From Prochlorococcus marinus str. MIT 1013 (lineage in GTDB: Bacteria; Cyanobacteriota; Cyanobacteriia; PCC-6307; Cyanobiaceae): DNA of 64,000 nt. This document shows, in pieces, positions 35,468-47,100 of the stretch. The stretch lies in assembly GCF_027359395.1 (NCBI RefSeq), contig NZ_CP114778.1, forward strand, positions 1,116,001-1,180,000, written 5' to 3'. Within the stretch, counting starts at the first letter, position 1. Each line of letters begins with the position of its first letter. The position numbers were made by a program, and so were the translations under genes. The notes beneath the pieces were generated by a model, which was given only the letters and a program-made list of their open reading frames with translations, was not told the origin of the DNA and made no database searches.

Positions 35468-36055
35468 ATGGAAGCTCAGGAATCTCTGATTGCAGGAGTT
35501 GATGAAGTAGGGAAAGGTTGTTTATTTGGCCCTGTTTTTGCTGGAGCTGTAATATTGAGCAAAGCAAACGAAATAAAGCTATTAAGTCAAGGTTTAAGGG
35601 ACAGTAAAAAATTAAGTCCTCATCAAAGAAACAACTTAGTTCCTTTAATCAAAAAAAACTCAATAGCATGGTCGATAGGCCAGGCTTCAGCAAGAGAAAT
35701 TGATAATATCGGTATCCGAGGGGCTACTGAAAAAGCAATGCTAAGAGCATTAGAAAAATTCCCCTCTCCACCAGAATTAATTCTTGTAGATGGAATATTA
35801 CCTATTCGCTTATGGAAAGGAAAACAAAAAACACAAGTTCGAGGTGAAAGTCATTTCGCCTCAATTGCTGCTGCGAGTGTGTTAGCAAAAGAAACCAGAG
35901 ATGATTTAATTAAACGACTAGCCCTCAAATACAGTATTTATGGATTAGATAAAAACAAGGGTTATGGAACTGAGATTCATAGAACAAGCTTAATCAAAGC
36001 AGGTGCATCAACACTCCATCGAAAAAGTTTTCTCTCAAGATTCGAAATCGATTGA
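35468..36055 (+). CDS. rnhB: Ribonuclease HII
   Basis: 195 residues. N-terminal [15 protein letters not shown] gives the catalytic Asp-Glu, with the GR(K)G motif in its GKG form. [14 protein letters not shown] and [16 protein letters not shown] complete the active site. It removes ribonucleotides from DNA. It starts two bases after rne, so probably in the same transcript. Confidence 0.94.
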   Translation: MEAQESLIAGVDEVGKGCLFGPVFAGAVILSKANEIKLLSQGLRDSKKLSPHQRNNLVPLIKKNSIAWSIGQASAREIDNIGIRGATEKAMLRALEKFPSPPELILVDGILPIRLWKGKQKTQVRGESHFASIAAASVLAKETRDDLIKRLALKYSIYGLDKNKGYGTEIHRTSLIKAGASTLHRKSFLSRFEID

Positions 36056-36069
36056 TATTAATTTTGTAA

Positions 36070-36582
36070 CTAATTTTCTTTACACCAATTATTGAAATCG
36101 ACAATTAGCTGCTTCTCAACCCTTGCCTTTATTCCTAACAAAATTCCATTTAATATTGATTGCCCAGTTTTCTCAAGCATTTTGGGAGGAATTAATCTCA
36201 ATAGTGGAGGCTGACTGACTGTTACACCCAAAAGCGCCTCGCCTTCAAGAGCTGATGGCTTTGCCTCTAAAATTGCATCTAAAGTTAAATCAAAATCATC
36301 AACTATTCCCAAGCCATCCAAGTGGCTTTCAGTGACATACATTCTGATTTTCCTCTCAGAATTCTCCACTTCTATTGATACGACTGGATTTATTTGAAGT
36401 TGAAAAACCTTAAAACTTGTGACTTCGTACTTAAATTTTCCTGGCCCCAAAGGGGTCAATTTTTTAGGATCAAGCATTGCTCCTACAACTCTTTCCTGTT
36501 GTAGGAGATAATCAGGTAGTTGCTCCTGATTATCTTGAACAACTAGATCAATTTTTTGTCGTGCTGTAAAGGCAAGAGACAT
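36070..36582 (-). CDS. DUF1997 family protein
   Basis: 170 residues from ATG 36582 (MSLAFTARQKIDLVV). A longer frame starts at 36645 but would overlap pheA. PDYLLQQERVVGAMLDP, KYEVTSF and the C-terminal VEKQLIVDFNNWCKEN fit DUF1997, a cyanobacterial/plastid family of START-like proteins of unknown function. Convergent with rnhB and divergent from pheA. Confidence 0.75.
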   Translation of the reverse strand: MSLAFTARQKIDLVVQDNQEQLPDYLLQQERVVGAMLDPKKLTPLGPGKFKYEVTSFKVFQLQINPVVSIEVENSERKIRMYVTESHLDGLGIVDDFDLTLDAILEAKPSALEGEALLGVTVSQPPLLRLIPPKMLEKTGQSILNGILLGIKARVEKQLIVDFNNWCKEN

Positions 36583-36638
36583 TATCAAAAGCTTGCTCAG
36601 TTTGATCTTATCGGCATTTACCCCATTTTTTTCATCTA

Positions 36639-37469
36639 ATGTCAACTCGAGTGGCCTACCTAGGGCCTAAAGGAACATACGCTGAGAAGGCTGCAAAAGC
36701 ACTAGCAGAGCTAGAAAAGCTTGAATCGCCAGAGTTTTCTCCGTGCAAAGGATTAAGGTCTGTAGTAGATAATCTTGCAAACAATCTTTGTGAAGCAGCC
36801 GTCGTACCAATTGAAAATTCAGTAGAAGGTGGGGTTACCACAACACTAGATTCTCTATGGAGACATAAAAATATATTTATTCACAGAGCCCTGGTACTGC
36901 CTATTAAACACTCATTAATGAGCAGCGGATCTATATCAACGATTTCAGAGGTCCTTTCCCATCCTCAGGCTATAGCTCAATGCAGCCAATGGTTAAGCGA
37001 TAATATTCCAAATGCAGTTCATTTACCAACCAATTCAACTGCAGAAGCAATAAGAATGGTAAAAGGAAGCTCGTTTAGAGCAGCTATAGGGTCAAAAGAG
37101 GCAAGTGATGAACTAAATATTCTGGCTTATCCTATTAATGATATTGAAGGTAATTGCACTAGGTTCGTTCTTCTTAGCAAGAACAATATTAAAACAGATG
37201 GTAATAAAGCAAGTATGGCTTTTTCTCTTAAGTCAAATAGTCCGGGGGCATTACTAAAAGCATTAAATTGCATAGCAAGTCTTGGCCTGAATATGAGTAG
37301 AATTGAATCTCGCCCCTCTAAAAGAGAACTAGGCGAATATGTCTTTTTCATAGATCTTGATTTAAAAAATAATAATCAAAAAGACTTTGAAAAAATTACT
37401 AAAGAGTTATCTCCACTGTGCAATCAAATAATTAATTTTGGATGTTATTTCGGATCAGAAGTTGAGTAA
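36639..37469 (+). CDS. pheA: Prephenate dehydratase
   Basis: 276 residues. VAYLGPKGTYAEKAA start, SVEGGVTTTLD, NCTRFVLL (catalytic TRF) and an ACT domain with RIESRPSKRELGEYVFFIDL. It converts prephenate to phenylpyruvate for phenylalanine synthesis, and the ESRP motif suggests feedback by phenylalanine. No fused chorismate mutase. Confidence 0.94.
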   Translation: MSTRVAYLGPKGTYAEKAAKALAELEKLESPEFSPCKGLRSVVDNLANNLCEAAVVPIENSVEGGVTTTLDSLWRHKNIFIHRALVLPIKHSLMSSGSISTISEVLSHPQAIAQCSQWLSDNIPNAVHLPTNSTAEAIRMVKGSSFRAAIGSKEASDELNILAYPINDIEGNCTRFVLLSKNNIKTDGNKASMAFSLKSNSPGALLKALNCIASLGLNMSRIESRPSKRELGEYVFFIDLDLKNNNQKDFEKITKELSPLCNQIINFGCYFGSEVE

Positions 37470-37470
37470 T

Positions 37471-38403
37471 TTATCCTCTTGATTTGAATACTCCGAATTT
37501 CATTAAACCTCTTGAAAAAGACCATCTCATCATTAATATGGTCGGGATTTCTCTAAATGCCTTTAGTAGTGATCTAAAGCCTAATCTTACGATAGATGAA
37601 GGTCTTCTAAACCCTTCGTATATAGATTCATTCCAAGATTGAATTGTGTATTTTGTCCAATTTGAAGTCTCTACAGAACTTCCAAAATAGGGACTGTTTA
37701 ATAAGTTGTTTTTAAATCCTTCAATACTTGAAAATTCAGGATGTGTCCATTGTATTAGTAATTGATTCATAATGAACTTTTCCAATAAATTTAAGGGATG
37801 CTTTTTTGAGTCTCTTTGATTCCAATCTGCAACTGCCAAAACCCCACCGGGTCTAAGAACTCTTAGCATCTCATCTGCAAACGTTTGCTTATCAGAGATA
37901 TGAGGCCCCGCTTCAACACTCCAAACCCCATCAAAGCTTCCTTTTTCAAACTTCAAGTCAAGTGCATTCATTACCTCAAAACGACATAAATCCTTATTAG
38001 ATGTTAATTCATTCGCTCTTTTAATTTGTTCTTGACTTATGGAAATACCAATGACATCAAATCCATAATAATCAGATAATATTCTTGAACTTCCGCCTAT
38101 TCCACAGCCTACATCTAGCACCCTTGAGCCTCTCGGTAGTTTATTTAAACCGCTCCAACGAACTAATTCATGAACAAAATCAACTTTAGCTTTCCTAAAG
38201 TCTTTTTTTATTCTTGGTTTTTCGTAAAAGCCAAGATGAATATGTTCACCCCAGAGGTTTTCTAATAAACGGTCATTAGTCCATGAATCATATGAGGATG
38301 CAACGCTATTAACAGACTCATATTTGCGACTTTTCATGAGCCACTGAGTAGTTAAAGTGAACAAAAAGAAAGCACTAAAGATACAAATTAATATCCATTG
38401 CAT
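37471..38403 (-). CDS. MPBQ/MSBQ-type SAM methyltransferase (tocopherol/quinone pathway)
   Basis: 310 residues. An N-terminal membrane anchor (WILICIFSAFFLFTLTTQW) is followed by YDSWTNDRLLENLWGEHIHLGF and SAM motif I VLDVGCGIGGSSRIL; motif III is VLRPGGVLAVADW. This combination fits the cyanobacterial 2-methyl-6-phytyl-1,4-benzoquinone methyltransferase (Slr0418 type). Gamma-tocopherol methyltransferase is the main alternative. Two bases from the LON-domain gene. Confidence 0.75.
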   Translation of the reverse strand: MQWILICIFSAFFLFTLTTQWLMKSRKYESVNSVASSYDSWTNDRLLENLWGEHIHLGFYEKPRIKKDFRKAKVDFVHELVRWSGLNKLPRGSRVLDVGCGIGGSSRILSDYYGFDVIGISISQEQIKRANELTSNKDLCRFEVMNALDLKFEKGSFDGVWSVEAGPHISDKQTFADEMLRVLRPGGVLAVADWNQRDSKKHPLNLLEKFIMNQLLIQWTHPEFSSIEGFKNNLLNSPYFGSSVETSNWTKYTIQSWNESIYEGFRRPSSIVRLGFRSLLKAFREIPTILMMRWSFSRGLMKFGVFKSRG

Positions 38404-38405
38404 AA

Positions 38406-39068
38406 TTAATTGTTTGCTGGATCAGCATTTGAGAAAGTATCTTTCAAAGCAGTTCTAGCAGCCAGTTGTCTTCTTGTGTGATCAAGAAGTTCATATTCTC
38501 TTTCCAAGCGGTGGAAAGTATTTGTTAATTCTAATAAATTTTGCTGCTCACTTGCTACTGGACCTCCTAGATGAGCCGCTATCCAAAAAGACAATTCTCT
38601 GGGTATATCAGGCAAAGAATCAGGGAGTGTCTTCTCAGATTCAGTTAATTTTGAGGTAAGTGAAACTACATCCCTAAGAGCAATGGAAACTGAGTCTTTT
38701 AGCTCCAATAGTTTTGTTTGATCTGAAATTTGTTCATCATCAACCCAACTAACTAGTGCGTTGACAAATGGTGTTTCACTAATAATTTCTAGGATTCGAA
38801 ATCTTTGCTGTCCAATGGTAACAATATTACTTCTACCATCTTGTGAAGTTTGATGCTTAATAATCTCAGCACAACAACCAACATCTGCCAATTTTTTTTC
38901 GATTGGATCCCATCGAACAACCCCGAAACGACTATCCGATTTCAAAACGGATTGAAGCATCACTCTGTAACGAGTCTCAAAAATATGCAGAGGCAAGTAC
39001 TCTTGAGGAAAAAGCACAACCTCAGGTAATGGGAAAAGTGGTAACTCCCTAACTGAAAGTTCGCTCAA
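38406..39068 (-). CDS. LON substrate-binding domain protein
   Basis: 220 residues. PLFPLPEVVLFPQEYLPLHI and FETRYRVML are the LON N-terminal domain; the protease and ATPase parts of Lon are absent. C-terminal helices (LLELTNTFHRLEREYELLD) follow. Stand-alone LON proteins are widespread with uncertain roles. It is downstream of rpsJ on the same strand. Confidence 0.88.
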   Translation of the reverse strand: MSELSVRELPLFPLPEVVLFPQEYLPLHIFETRYRVMLQSVLKSDSRFGVVRWDPIEKKLADVGCCAEIIKHQTSQDGRSNIVTIGQQRFRILEIISETPFVNALVSWVDDEQISDQTKLLELKDSVSIALRDVVSLTSKLTESEKTLPDSLPDIPRELSFWIAAHLGGPVASEQQNLLELTNTFHRLEREYELLDHTRRQLAARTALKDTFSNADPANN

Positions 39069-39128
39069 ATGGGTATTCCTAATTAAGCATATCCTAGATA
39101 ATCAATCTCATATTTGAGAGAAAAAGAC

Positions 39129-39449
39129 CTAGAGCTTAACTTCTATATCAACTCCACTAGGTAGGTCCAACTTCATTAAAGCGTCAATAGTCTTTGCTGA
39201 AGGGCTGTAAATATCAATAATTCTTCTATGTGTTCTTGTTTCAAAATGCTCTCTTGAATCCTTATCAACATGAGGCGAACGAAGAACACAATAAATTTTC
39301 CTTTTTGTAGGAAGAGGAATAGGCCCTATTGCTGAAGCAGCTGTTGTGTCTGCAGTCTCAATTATTTTATCGCAAGATAAATCGAGCATTCTTCTATCAA
39401 AAGCCTTCAGACGTATACGTATTTTTTGCTGTGCAATTGCAGTAGACAT
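39129..39449 (-). CDS. rpsJ: 30S ribosomal protein S10
   Basis: 106 residues. [32 protein letters not shown] and [20 protein letters not shown] are diagnostic for S10. Last of the str-operon cluster, as usual in cyanobacteria, where it follows tuf. Confidence 0.97.
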
Positions 39450-39489
39450 AATGGAATTACCAAAAACTAATTAAATTTTCGAGGTTCTT

Positions 39490-39564
39490 TTAACAAATGA
39501 ACTAATTTAGTCCATTTGTTAATTTAATTTAGAGGATGACCTGAATAAATTACAAGTCATCCTC
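39490..39564 (-). other. Two perfect inverted repeats between tuf and rpsJ
   Basis: Repeat A: TTAACAAATG (39490-39499) with CATTTGTTAA (39513-39522). Repeat B: GAGGATGAC (39532-39540) with GTCATCCTC (39556-39564). Read on the minus strand, B comes 9 bases after the tuf stop. Neither has a strong T-tract, so attenuation or RNA processing is as likely as full termination. Confidence 0.6.
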
Positions 39565-39572
39565 AGAATCAA

Positions 39573-40772
39573 TTACTCAATAATTTTTGAAACCACTCCG
39601 GCTCCAATAGTACGACCCCCTTCTCGAATTGCGAATCTCATTCCTTGCTCAATAGCAACAGGAGCTATTAATTCTCCGGTCATTTTTATTCTGTCACCGG
39701 GCATAACCATTTCAACATTACTGCCATCGTCAGATGTGAAAGCTGTAATTTGACCTGTTACATCAGTAGTACGAATGTAAAACTGAGGACGATATCCAGC
39801 AAAGAAAGGAGTATGTCTACCACCTTCTTCTTTTTTCAATACATAAACCTCACCTTCAAATTTAGTGTGTGGAGTAATAGATCCTTTTTTAACAAGCACC
39901 ATCCCTCTTTCAATATCTTCTTTTTGAATACCTCTCAAAAGAAGTCCAACATTATCTCCAGCCATACCTTCATCGAGAAGCTTTCTAAACATCTCTACTC
40001 CGGTAACAGTTGTAAGTCTCGTATCTCTGATACCTACAATTTCTACCTCCTCTCCAACCGTTACTTTTCCTCTTTCAATTCGCCCAGTTGCAACTGTTCC
40101 ACGACCAGTAATTGAAAAAACATCTTCAATAGCCATTAAGAAAGGCTTATCAATTTCTCTTTCTGGTTCTGGAATTGAAGAATCTACAGCAGTCATCAAA
40201 TCATCTATTTTTGTCTCCCAATCTGCGTCTCCTTCAATAGCTTTTAATCCTGAAACTTGAACAACAGGGATGTCATCACCAGGAAAGTCATAACTTGTGA
40301 GAAGTTCACGAATCTCCATTTCTACAAGTTCTATCATTTCTTCATCATCAACCATGTCACATTTGTTTAGTGCAACAACCAATGCAGGTACACCAACCTG
40401 CTTGGCCAAAAGAATATGTTCTTTTGTTTGTGCCATTGCTCCATCGGTGGCTGCTACGACAAGAATTGCACCGTCCATCTGAGCAGCACCAGTGATCATG
40501 TTTTTTACATAATCAGCATGGCCTGGGCAATCAACATGAGCGTAATGCCTACCATCAGTTTCATATTCAACGTGAGCAGTGTTGATTGTTATACCGCGTT
40601 CACGCTCTTCTGGAGCTCCATCAATTTCAGCGTAATCTTGCGCTTCGGCTTGACCTTTTTTGGCTAAAACCTTTGTGATTGCAGCAGTAAGTGTTGTTTT
40701 GCCATGGTCAACGTGGCCAATAGTACCTATGTTGACGTGAGGTTTGTTCCTCTCAAACTTCTCGCGAGCCAT
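39573..40772 (-). CDS. tuf: Translation elongation factor Tu
   Basis: 399 residues. [10 protein letters not shown]-loop, [12 protein letters not shown] and NKCDMVDD G motifs; domains 2 and 3 complete ([25 protein letters not shown] at the C-terminus). Delivers aminoacyl-tRNA to the ribosome. Downstream of fusA in the str operon. Confidence 0.98.
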   Translation of the reverse strand: MAREKFERNKPHVNIGTIGHVDHGKTTLTAAITKVLAKKGQAEAQDYAEIDGAPEERERGITINTAHVEYETDGRHYAHVDCPGHADYVKNMITGAAQMDGAILVVAATDGAMAQTKEHILLAKQVGVPALVVALNKCDMVDDEEMIELVEMEIRELLTSYDFPGDDIPVVQVSGLKAIEGDADWETKIDDLMTAVDSSIPEPEREIDKPFLMAIEDVFSITGRGTVATGRIERGKVTVGEEVEIVGIRDTRLTTVTGVEMFRKLLDEGMAGDNVGLLLRGIQKEDIERGMVLVKKGSITPHTKFEGEVYVLKKEEGGRHTPFFAGYRPQFYIRTTDVTGQITAFTSDDGSNVEMVMPGDRIKMTGELIAPVAIEQGMRFAIREGGRTIGAGVVSKIIE

Positions 40773-40813
40773 TTTTTTTAAAGAATCGGGGATTGGTTAG
40801 TAAATTTTAGAGA

Positions 40814-42889
40814 TCAGGAATTGCCCTGATTCTTGGAGATAATTGCTTCAGCAACATTACGAGGAACTTCCTCGTAGGTGCTGAACTCCATTGAGAAAAT
40901 ACCCCGACCTTGAGTCATTGATCGGAGTTGAGTGGCATAGCCAAACATTTCGGCTAATGGCACTTTTGCCTGGACTTTGGATTGTCCATCTTCGATGGAT
41001 TGACCTTCAACCTGACCTCGTCTAGAGGACAGATCTCCAATTATAGAGCCTAGGAAGTCCTCAGGCACTTCTACCTCAACTTTCATCATAGGTTCTAGAA
41101 GGACAGGATTGCACTTCTTGATTCCATCTTTGAAAGCCATTGAGCCAGCAATCTTAAAAGCCATCTCTGATGAGTCAACATCATGATAAGAGCCATCAAC
41201 CAATGTAACTTTTACATCAATTAAAGGGTAGCCAGCAATCACACCAGACTCACATGTTTCTTTCATTCCTGATTCAGCAGGTTTTATATATTCTTTTGGA
41301 ACAGACCCACCAACAATTTTATTGACAAACTCAAAACCAGTTCCTGGTTCACCTGGCTCAACTTCAATAACAACATGACCATACTGACCTTTACCACCTG
41401 TTTGTCTTGCAAACTTTCCTTCGCCTGAAGAGCTTGCTCTAATCGTTTCTCTATAAGAAACTTGAGGTGCTCCAATATTTGCCTCCACCTTAAATTCTCT
41501 CAACATACGATCCACTAAAATCTCTAGGTGAAGTTCGCCCATGCCTGCAATTACAGTTTGATTTGTCTCTTGATCAGTACTGACTCTGAATGTTGGATCT
41601 TCCTCAGATAGAGATGTCAACGCTTTCCCTAACTTTTCCATGTCACTTTTAGTCTTGGGCTCTACCGCAACTGAAATAACTGGCTCAGGGATATAAAGGG
41701 TTTCTAGAACAATTGCCTCTTCGGAAGCGCATAAGGTATCTCCGGTTGTTGTATTTTTCAGGCCAAGCACAGCACCAAGATCCCCAGCTCTTAATTCATC
41801 GACTTCCTCACGGTCATCAGCTTTCAAAATTATCAACCTAGATATTCTCTCTTTTGCATCCTTAGTTGAGTTAAGAACATAACTACCTTTTTCAAGGACA
41901 CCTGAATACATACGCACAAAAGTCAATTTGCCATATGGATCAGCCATTACCTTAAATGCAAGCGCACTAAATGGAGCAGCATCATCGGAAGGCCTAACAG
42001 CTTCTTTTCCGTTCGGAAGCAAGCCCTGAATAGGAGGGACATCAACAGGAGCAGGAAGATAATTAACTACTGCATCTAGTAATAACTGAACTCCTTTATT
42101 TTTAAAAGCTGAACCACATAACATTGGAACCAAACCATGTTTAAGAACTCCTTCCCTAATCCCAGTTTTAAGTTGGTCAATTGTTAACTCACCATTTTCT
42201 AGAAACGCTTCAAGCAATTCTTCTTCAGTTTCTGCTATTGATTCCATTAATTTTGATCGCCAATCAGATACTAGATCAACCATGTCTGATGGAACATCAG
42301 TCTGCTCAATATCTTTTCCCAGGTCGTCTTTATAAATGTATGCTTTATTTTCTACAAGATCAATAATACCCTTCAAGTCATTTTCGGCTCCAATAGGTAA
42401 TTGAATTGGAACTGCATTAGCTTTTAATCTATCTTTGATTTGGCCATGGACTTTGAGGAAATCTGCTCCAGTTCTATCCATTTTATTTACAAATACCATC
42501 CTCGGTACTGAATACCTATCGGCTTGACGCCAAACCGTCTCAGATTGAGGCTGTACTCCCCCAACTGCGCAAAAGACAGCAATTACACCATCAAGAACTC
42601 TCATCGAGCGCTCAACTTCAATGGTGAAATCAACGTGTCCAGGGGTATCGATGATGTTAATACGGTGATCGTCCCATGTAGTTGAAATCGCTGCAGCGGT
42701 AATTGTGATTCCTCTCTCTCTCTCTTGGGCCATCCAATCAGTGACAGCTGCACCATCATGGACCTCTCCCATCTTATGAACGACACCTGAATAGAAGAGA
42801 ATTCTTTCAGTACAAGTCGTTTTACCAGCATCGATATGTGCAGCAATCCCGATATTTCTTACTCGTTCCAAAGGAAAGGCGCGTGCCAC
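40814..42889 (-). CDS. fusA: Translation elongation factor G
   Basis: 691 residues, full length. [16 protein letters not shown]-loop, [27 protein letters not shown]-terminal domains with [13 protein letters not shown] and [10 protein letters not shown]. Catalyses translocation. Between rpsG and tuf. Confidence 0.98.
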   Translation of the reverse strand: MARAFPLERVRNIGIAAHIDAGKTTCTERILFYSGVVHKMGEVHDGAAVTDWMAQERERGITITAAAISTTWDDHRINIIDTPGHVDFTIEVERSMRVLDGVIAVFCAVGGVQPQSETVWRQADRYSVPRMVFVNKMDRTGADFLKVHGQIKDRLKANAVPIQLPIGAENDLKGIIDLVENKAYIYKDDLGKDIEQTDVPSDMVDLVSDWRSKLMESIAETEEELLEAFLENGELTIDQLKTGIREGVLKHGLVPMLCGSAFKNKGVQLLLDAVVNYLPAPVDVPPIQGLLPNGKEAVRPSDDAAPFSALAFKVMADPYGKLTFVRMYSGVLEKGSYVLNSTKDAKERISRLIILKADDREEVDELRAGDLGAVLGLKNTTTGDTLCASEEAIVLETLYIPEPVISVAVEPKTKSDMEKLGKALTSLSEEDPTFRVSTDQETNQTVIAGMGELHLEILVDRMLREFKVEANIGAPQVSYRETIRASSSGEGKFARQTGGKGQYGHVVIEVEPGEPGTGFEFVNKIVGGSVPKEYIKPAESGMKETCESGVIAGYPLIDVKVTLVDGSYHDVDSSEMAFKIAGSMAFKDGIKKCNPVLLEPMMKVEVEVPEDFLGSIIGDLSSRRGQVEGQSIEDGQSKVQAKVPLAEMFGYATQLRSMTQGRGIFSMEFSTYEEVPRNVAEAIISKNQGNS

Positions 42890-43003
42890 AGAAAATACTC
42901 CGACTAAAGGGCTTTAAAATGAGCATGGACTCTACAACTAAGCATGCTAAAAAAGAAATATTTTGTGGATTTAAATAGAAAAATTAGAAAAATTTGACCT
43001 AAA

Positions 43004-43474
43004 TCAATATCGATAATGAGCAAAAGCTTTATTTGCTTCGGCCATCTTATGGGTCTCTTCCCTCTTCCTCACTGCATTTCCAGCTTCATTAGCTGCATCC
43101 ATAAGCTCCCCAGCAAGTTTTTGAGCCATGCTTCTACCATTTCTTGATCTTGAAAAATTTACCAACCATCTGAGTGCCATTGCAGTTCCTCTTTCCTGAC
43201 GGACTTCCATTGGAACCTGATATGTAGCCCCACCAACTCTTCTCGCTCTCACCTCAACAAGAGGTGTGACATTTTTCACTGCTGTTTCAAATAATTCAAT
43301 CGGGTCTGAACCAGTTCGTTCATTAATCAAACCAAAGGCATCAGAAAGAATTTTTTGAGCTGTTGATTTCTTTCCATGCTTCATCAATCGATGAACCATC
43401 ATACTTGCCAAACGATTATTGAATTGAGGATCAGGGAGAACAGGTCTTTTTTCTGCTGCGTTTCTTCTTGACAT
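43004..43474 (-). CDS. rpsG: 30S ribosomal protein S7
   Basis: 156 residues. [37 protein letters not shown] and C-terminal [14 protein letters not shown]. Binds the 16S 3' domain. Follows rpsL. Confidence 0.98.
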   Translation of the reverse strand: MSRRNAAEKRPVLPDPQFNNRLASMMVHRLMKHGKKSTAQKILSDAFGLINERTGSDPIELFETAVKNVTPLVEVRARRVGGATYQVPMEVRQERGTAMALRWLVNFSRSRNGRSMAQKLAGELMDAANEAGNAVRKREETHKMAEANKAFAHYRY

Positions 43475-43522
43475 GAAATTGGATTTGTATAAGGGGGAAA
43501 TTCAATGAATCAAAATAAGTTT

Positions 43523-43897
43523 TTATTCCTTAGGAGATTTAGCTCCATATTTTGATCTTGATTGTCTTCGATCTTTAACCCCAGCGGTATCAAGAGTACC
43601 TCTGACTATGTGATATCTCACTCCTGGTAGATCCTTAACTCTTCCGCCTCTGAGCAAAACCACAGAGTGCTCTTGAAGGTTGTGACCGATCCCGCCAATA
43701 TAAGCAGTAACTTCAAAACCTGAGGTTAATCTGACACGAGCTACTTTTCTTAGAGCAGAGTTAGGTTTTTTGGGAGTCGAGGTGTAAACCCTTGTACAGA
43801 CTCCTCTCCTTTCTGGACAACCTCGCAAAGCAGGAGATTTTGTCTTTGTTTTAAGAGTCTTTCGCTCTGTTCTTATCAACTGTTGAATGGTTGGCAT
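43523..43897 (-). CDS. rpsL: 30S ribosomal protein S12
   Basis: 124 residues from ATG 43897 ([13 protein letters not shown]); an upstream in-frame start adds 13 non-conserved residues. [20 protein letters not shown] and [10 protein letters not shown] are the conserved decoding-site regions; the Lys residues changed in streptomycin resistance are wild-type (TPKKPNS). First gene of the str operon. Confidence 0.98.
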   Translation of the reverse strand: MPTIQQLIRTERKTLKTKTKSPALRGCPERRGVCTRVYTSTPKKPNSALRKVARVRLTSGFEVTAYIGGIGHNLQEHSVVLLRGGRVKDLPGVRYHIVRGTLDTAGVKDRRQSRSKYGAKSPKE

Positions 43898-44041
43898 TAA
43901 TTTTATATTTGGTCTAGGTTCGACCAGATTCAACAATTCTCCAGATTACTTGGTCAAGCACCCAAATTAGTATTTTTTTTCAATTAATATTTTATTTTTA
44001 TTCCGGTTTAAGCATAAGAAACAAATATTTTAAAGAAAGTA

Positions 44042-44170
44042 TTGAATAGAAAACTAGATGGTAGACAAAAATGTTTAAGATGTAACTCTAGGAACTATCA
44101 AATTAATCTAGTCACCTATTTCAAAGCTTACCGATGGCACTTTTGTAAGAAAAGAAAAATAGTAAGTTAA
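44042..44170 (+). CDS. Possible small Cys-containing protein in the gltB leader
   Basis: 42 codons from TTG 44042 (MNRKLDGRQKCLRCNSRNYQ, ending HFCKKRKIVS). Very basic, with CLRC and HFC that could bind a metal. It stops four bases before gltB. Only ORF pattern supports it; the surrounding region would otherwise be the gltB promoter and leader. Confidence 0.25.
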   Translation: MNRKLDGRQKCLRCNSRNYQINLVTYFKAYRWHFCKKRKIVS

Positions 44171-44174
44171 AAAC

Positions 44175-47100
44175 ATGCATCAACGACCCTCAAGATCAAA
44201 TTGGCCATACTGCGATAGCACTTATCCAGATGCCTTTTCTGGGGAAAGAGATTCTTGTGGAGTTGGTTTTATAGCTAGCGTTGAAGGCAAACAAAATCAT
44301 TGGGTCTTATCTCAGGCATTACGTGGCCTCGGCTGTATGGAACATAGAGGAGGCTGTGGAGCAGATAGTGACTCAGGTGATGGTGCTGGAATTTTGTGTG
44401 AAATACCATGGTCATATTTAAAGAAAGTTTGGGAAACCGCTAAAGAATGCGAGCCTCAATCATCAGGAATAGGCATGATTTTCATGCCTAAAGATCCAAA
44501 GAATAGAGAAATAGCAAAGAACATATGCGAGCAGGAAGCCGAGTCTTTAGGGTTAACTTCTAATGGATGGAGAGATGTTCCTGTAAATCAAAATGTATTA
44601 GGCAAACTTGCTAGAGACAATGCCCCTTTTATTACTCAATGGATAGTTAATATTAAAGATAAAGAAATTAATCTTGAGGCTTTACTTTACAGATTAAGAC
44701 AAAGGATTTCTAATCGAGCAAATATAGAATTAAAGGAAGATGAATTAGGTCTCTATATTTGCTCTTTAAGTAGCAAAACCATTGTTTATAAAGGAATGGT
44801 TAGATCTGAAATATTGGCTCCTTTTTATAATGATTTAAAGGACTATAGATTTGAAGTTTCATATGCGGTTTACCATAGAAGATTTAGTACAAATACATTA
44901 CCTAAATGGCCTTTAGCTCAACCAATGAGACTTTTAGGTCACAATGGAGAAATAAATACATTACTTGGAAATATAAATTGGGCTAAAGCAACAGAAACAG
45001 ATATAAGTTCAGTTTGGCAAGAAAATGCAAATGATCTAAAACCTATCGTCAATAATTTATATAGTGATTCAGCAAATCTCGATTTAAATCTTGAACTATT
45101 AGTCCGAAGTGGAAGGCCAATAACTGATAGTTTATTAACACTTATACCTGAAGCTTTTAGAGACCAACCAGAATTAATAAATAAACCTGAAATAACTGCT
45201 TTTTATGAATATGCTGCAGGAACCCAAGAACCTTGGGATGGACCAGCTTTAATAGTCTTTACTGATGGAAGAAATATAGGCGCAACTCTTGATAGAAATG
45301 GTTTAAGACCAGCTCGCTATTGCATCACTAAAAATGGATATGTTGTTATGGGATCTGAAACAGGTGTTGTTGAATTAGAGGAAAATCAAATCCAAGAGAA
45401 GGGTCGCCTAGGGCCTGGTCAAATGCTTGCAGTAGATTTAGAAAGCAAAAGAATTTTACGAAACTGGGATGTTAAAGAACAGTCAGCAAATAGATATCCA
45501 TACTTAGATTGGTTAAAAGCAAATCGTATAAACCTTAACAACCAAAGTTGGGAAATAAATAATAAATTTGATAAGGAAGGATTGCTTCAGCAACAAATTG
45601 CATTTGGTTTTAGTGCAGAAGATTTTGATTACATAATTAATAGCATGGCATCAAATGCAAAAGAACCAACTTATTGCATGGGAGACGATATACCACTAGC
45701 AATACTTTCTAAGAAATCACATATTCTTTACGACTATTTCAAACAGAGATTTGCACAAGTTACCAATCCACCAATTGATCCTCTTAGAGAAAAGCTAGTT
45801 ACTAGCCTAGAGATGCATCTTGGTGTTAGAAAAGCACCGTTAAGACCTCATGCAGAATCTGCAAGACTAATTCATATTAAATCACCAATACTTAATGAAA
45901 AAGAATTAACTTCAATAACAAAATCAGAACTTTCATGCAAGAAAATATCGACTTTAATTCCTATTAATGATGATAAATTGAACCTCGAAAAAGGTCTCAA
46001 AAATCTATGTCAAGAAGCTGAAAATAGTGTAATTAACGGTGGAGAAATACTTATACTCACAGATAGAAATATTAATCGAGAAAATTCCTATATTCCTCCT
46101 CTTCTTGCAATTGGCGCAGTTCATCATCATCTACTCAAAAAGGGACTAAGGCTAAAAACCTCGATAATTATAGAAACAGCTCAATGCTGGAGTACGCATC
46201 ACATAGCCTGTCTGATTGGATTCGGAGCAAGTGCAATTTGTCCTTGGTTGACATGGGAAACCACTCGCCATTGGTGGCAACTACCTAAAACTCAAAAACT
46301 TATTTCCGATGGGAAGTTGTCTGGTTTATCCATAGAAATTGCTCAAGAAAATGTTAAGAAAGCAATGGAAGATGGATTAAGAAAAATACTTTCAAAAATA
46401 GGAATCTCAGTTCTGGCAAGTTATCACGGAGCGCAAATTTTTGAGGCTATTGGTATTGGTGCAGATTTAATTGATTTAGCTTTCAAAGGAACTACAAGTC
46501 GCATAGCGGGACTAACTTTAAAAGAATTATCGCTCGAGACAATTTCATTTCATAAAAAAGCTTTCCCAGAGCTAGATCAAAAAAAACTTGACTTTAATGG
46601 ATTTGTTCAATATCGCAATAGTGGTGAATTTCATTTAAATAATCCAGAAATGTCAAAAATTCTTCATTCTGCAGTGAAAGCTGGGCCTGGATATGACCAC
46701 TTCAAAACTTATCAACAACTTCTAGAAAGTCGACCCGCTACTACCCTCAGAGATCTTCTTACATTTAAAACAGCTCCTCAGCCTTTGCCTCTTGAGCAAA
46801 TAGAGAGTGTTGAGAGTATTTGTCAAAGATTTTGCACCGGTGGAATGAGTCTAGGTGCCCTATCAAGGGAAGCGCATGAGGTTCTTGCAATAGCAATGAA
46901 TAGAATTGGAGGCAAAAGTAACAGTGGTGAAGGAGGTGAAGATCCTGCAAGATTCAATGTTCTCCAAGATGTTGATGCAAATAATCAATCAAAAACATTA
47001 CCCAACCTCAAAGGACTTTTAAATGGAGATACAGCCTGTTCTGCAATTAAACAAATTGCTTCTGGCCGATTTGGTGTAACCCCTGAATATATAACCAGCG

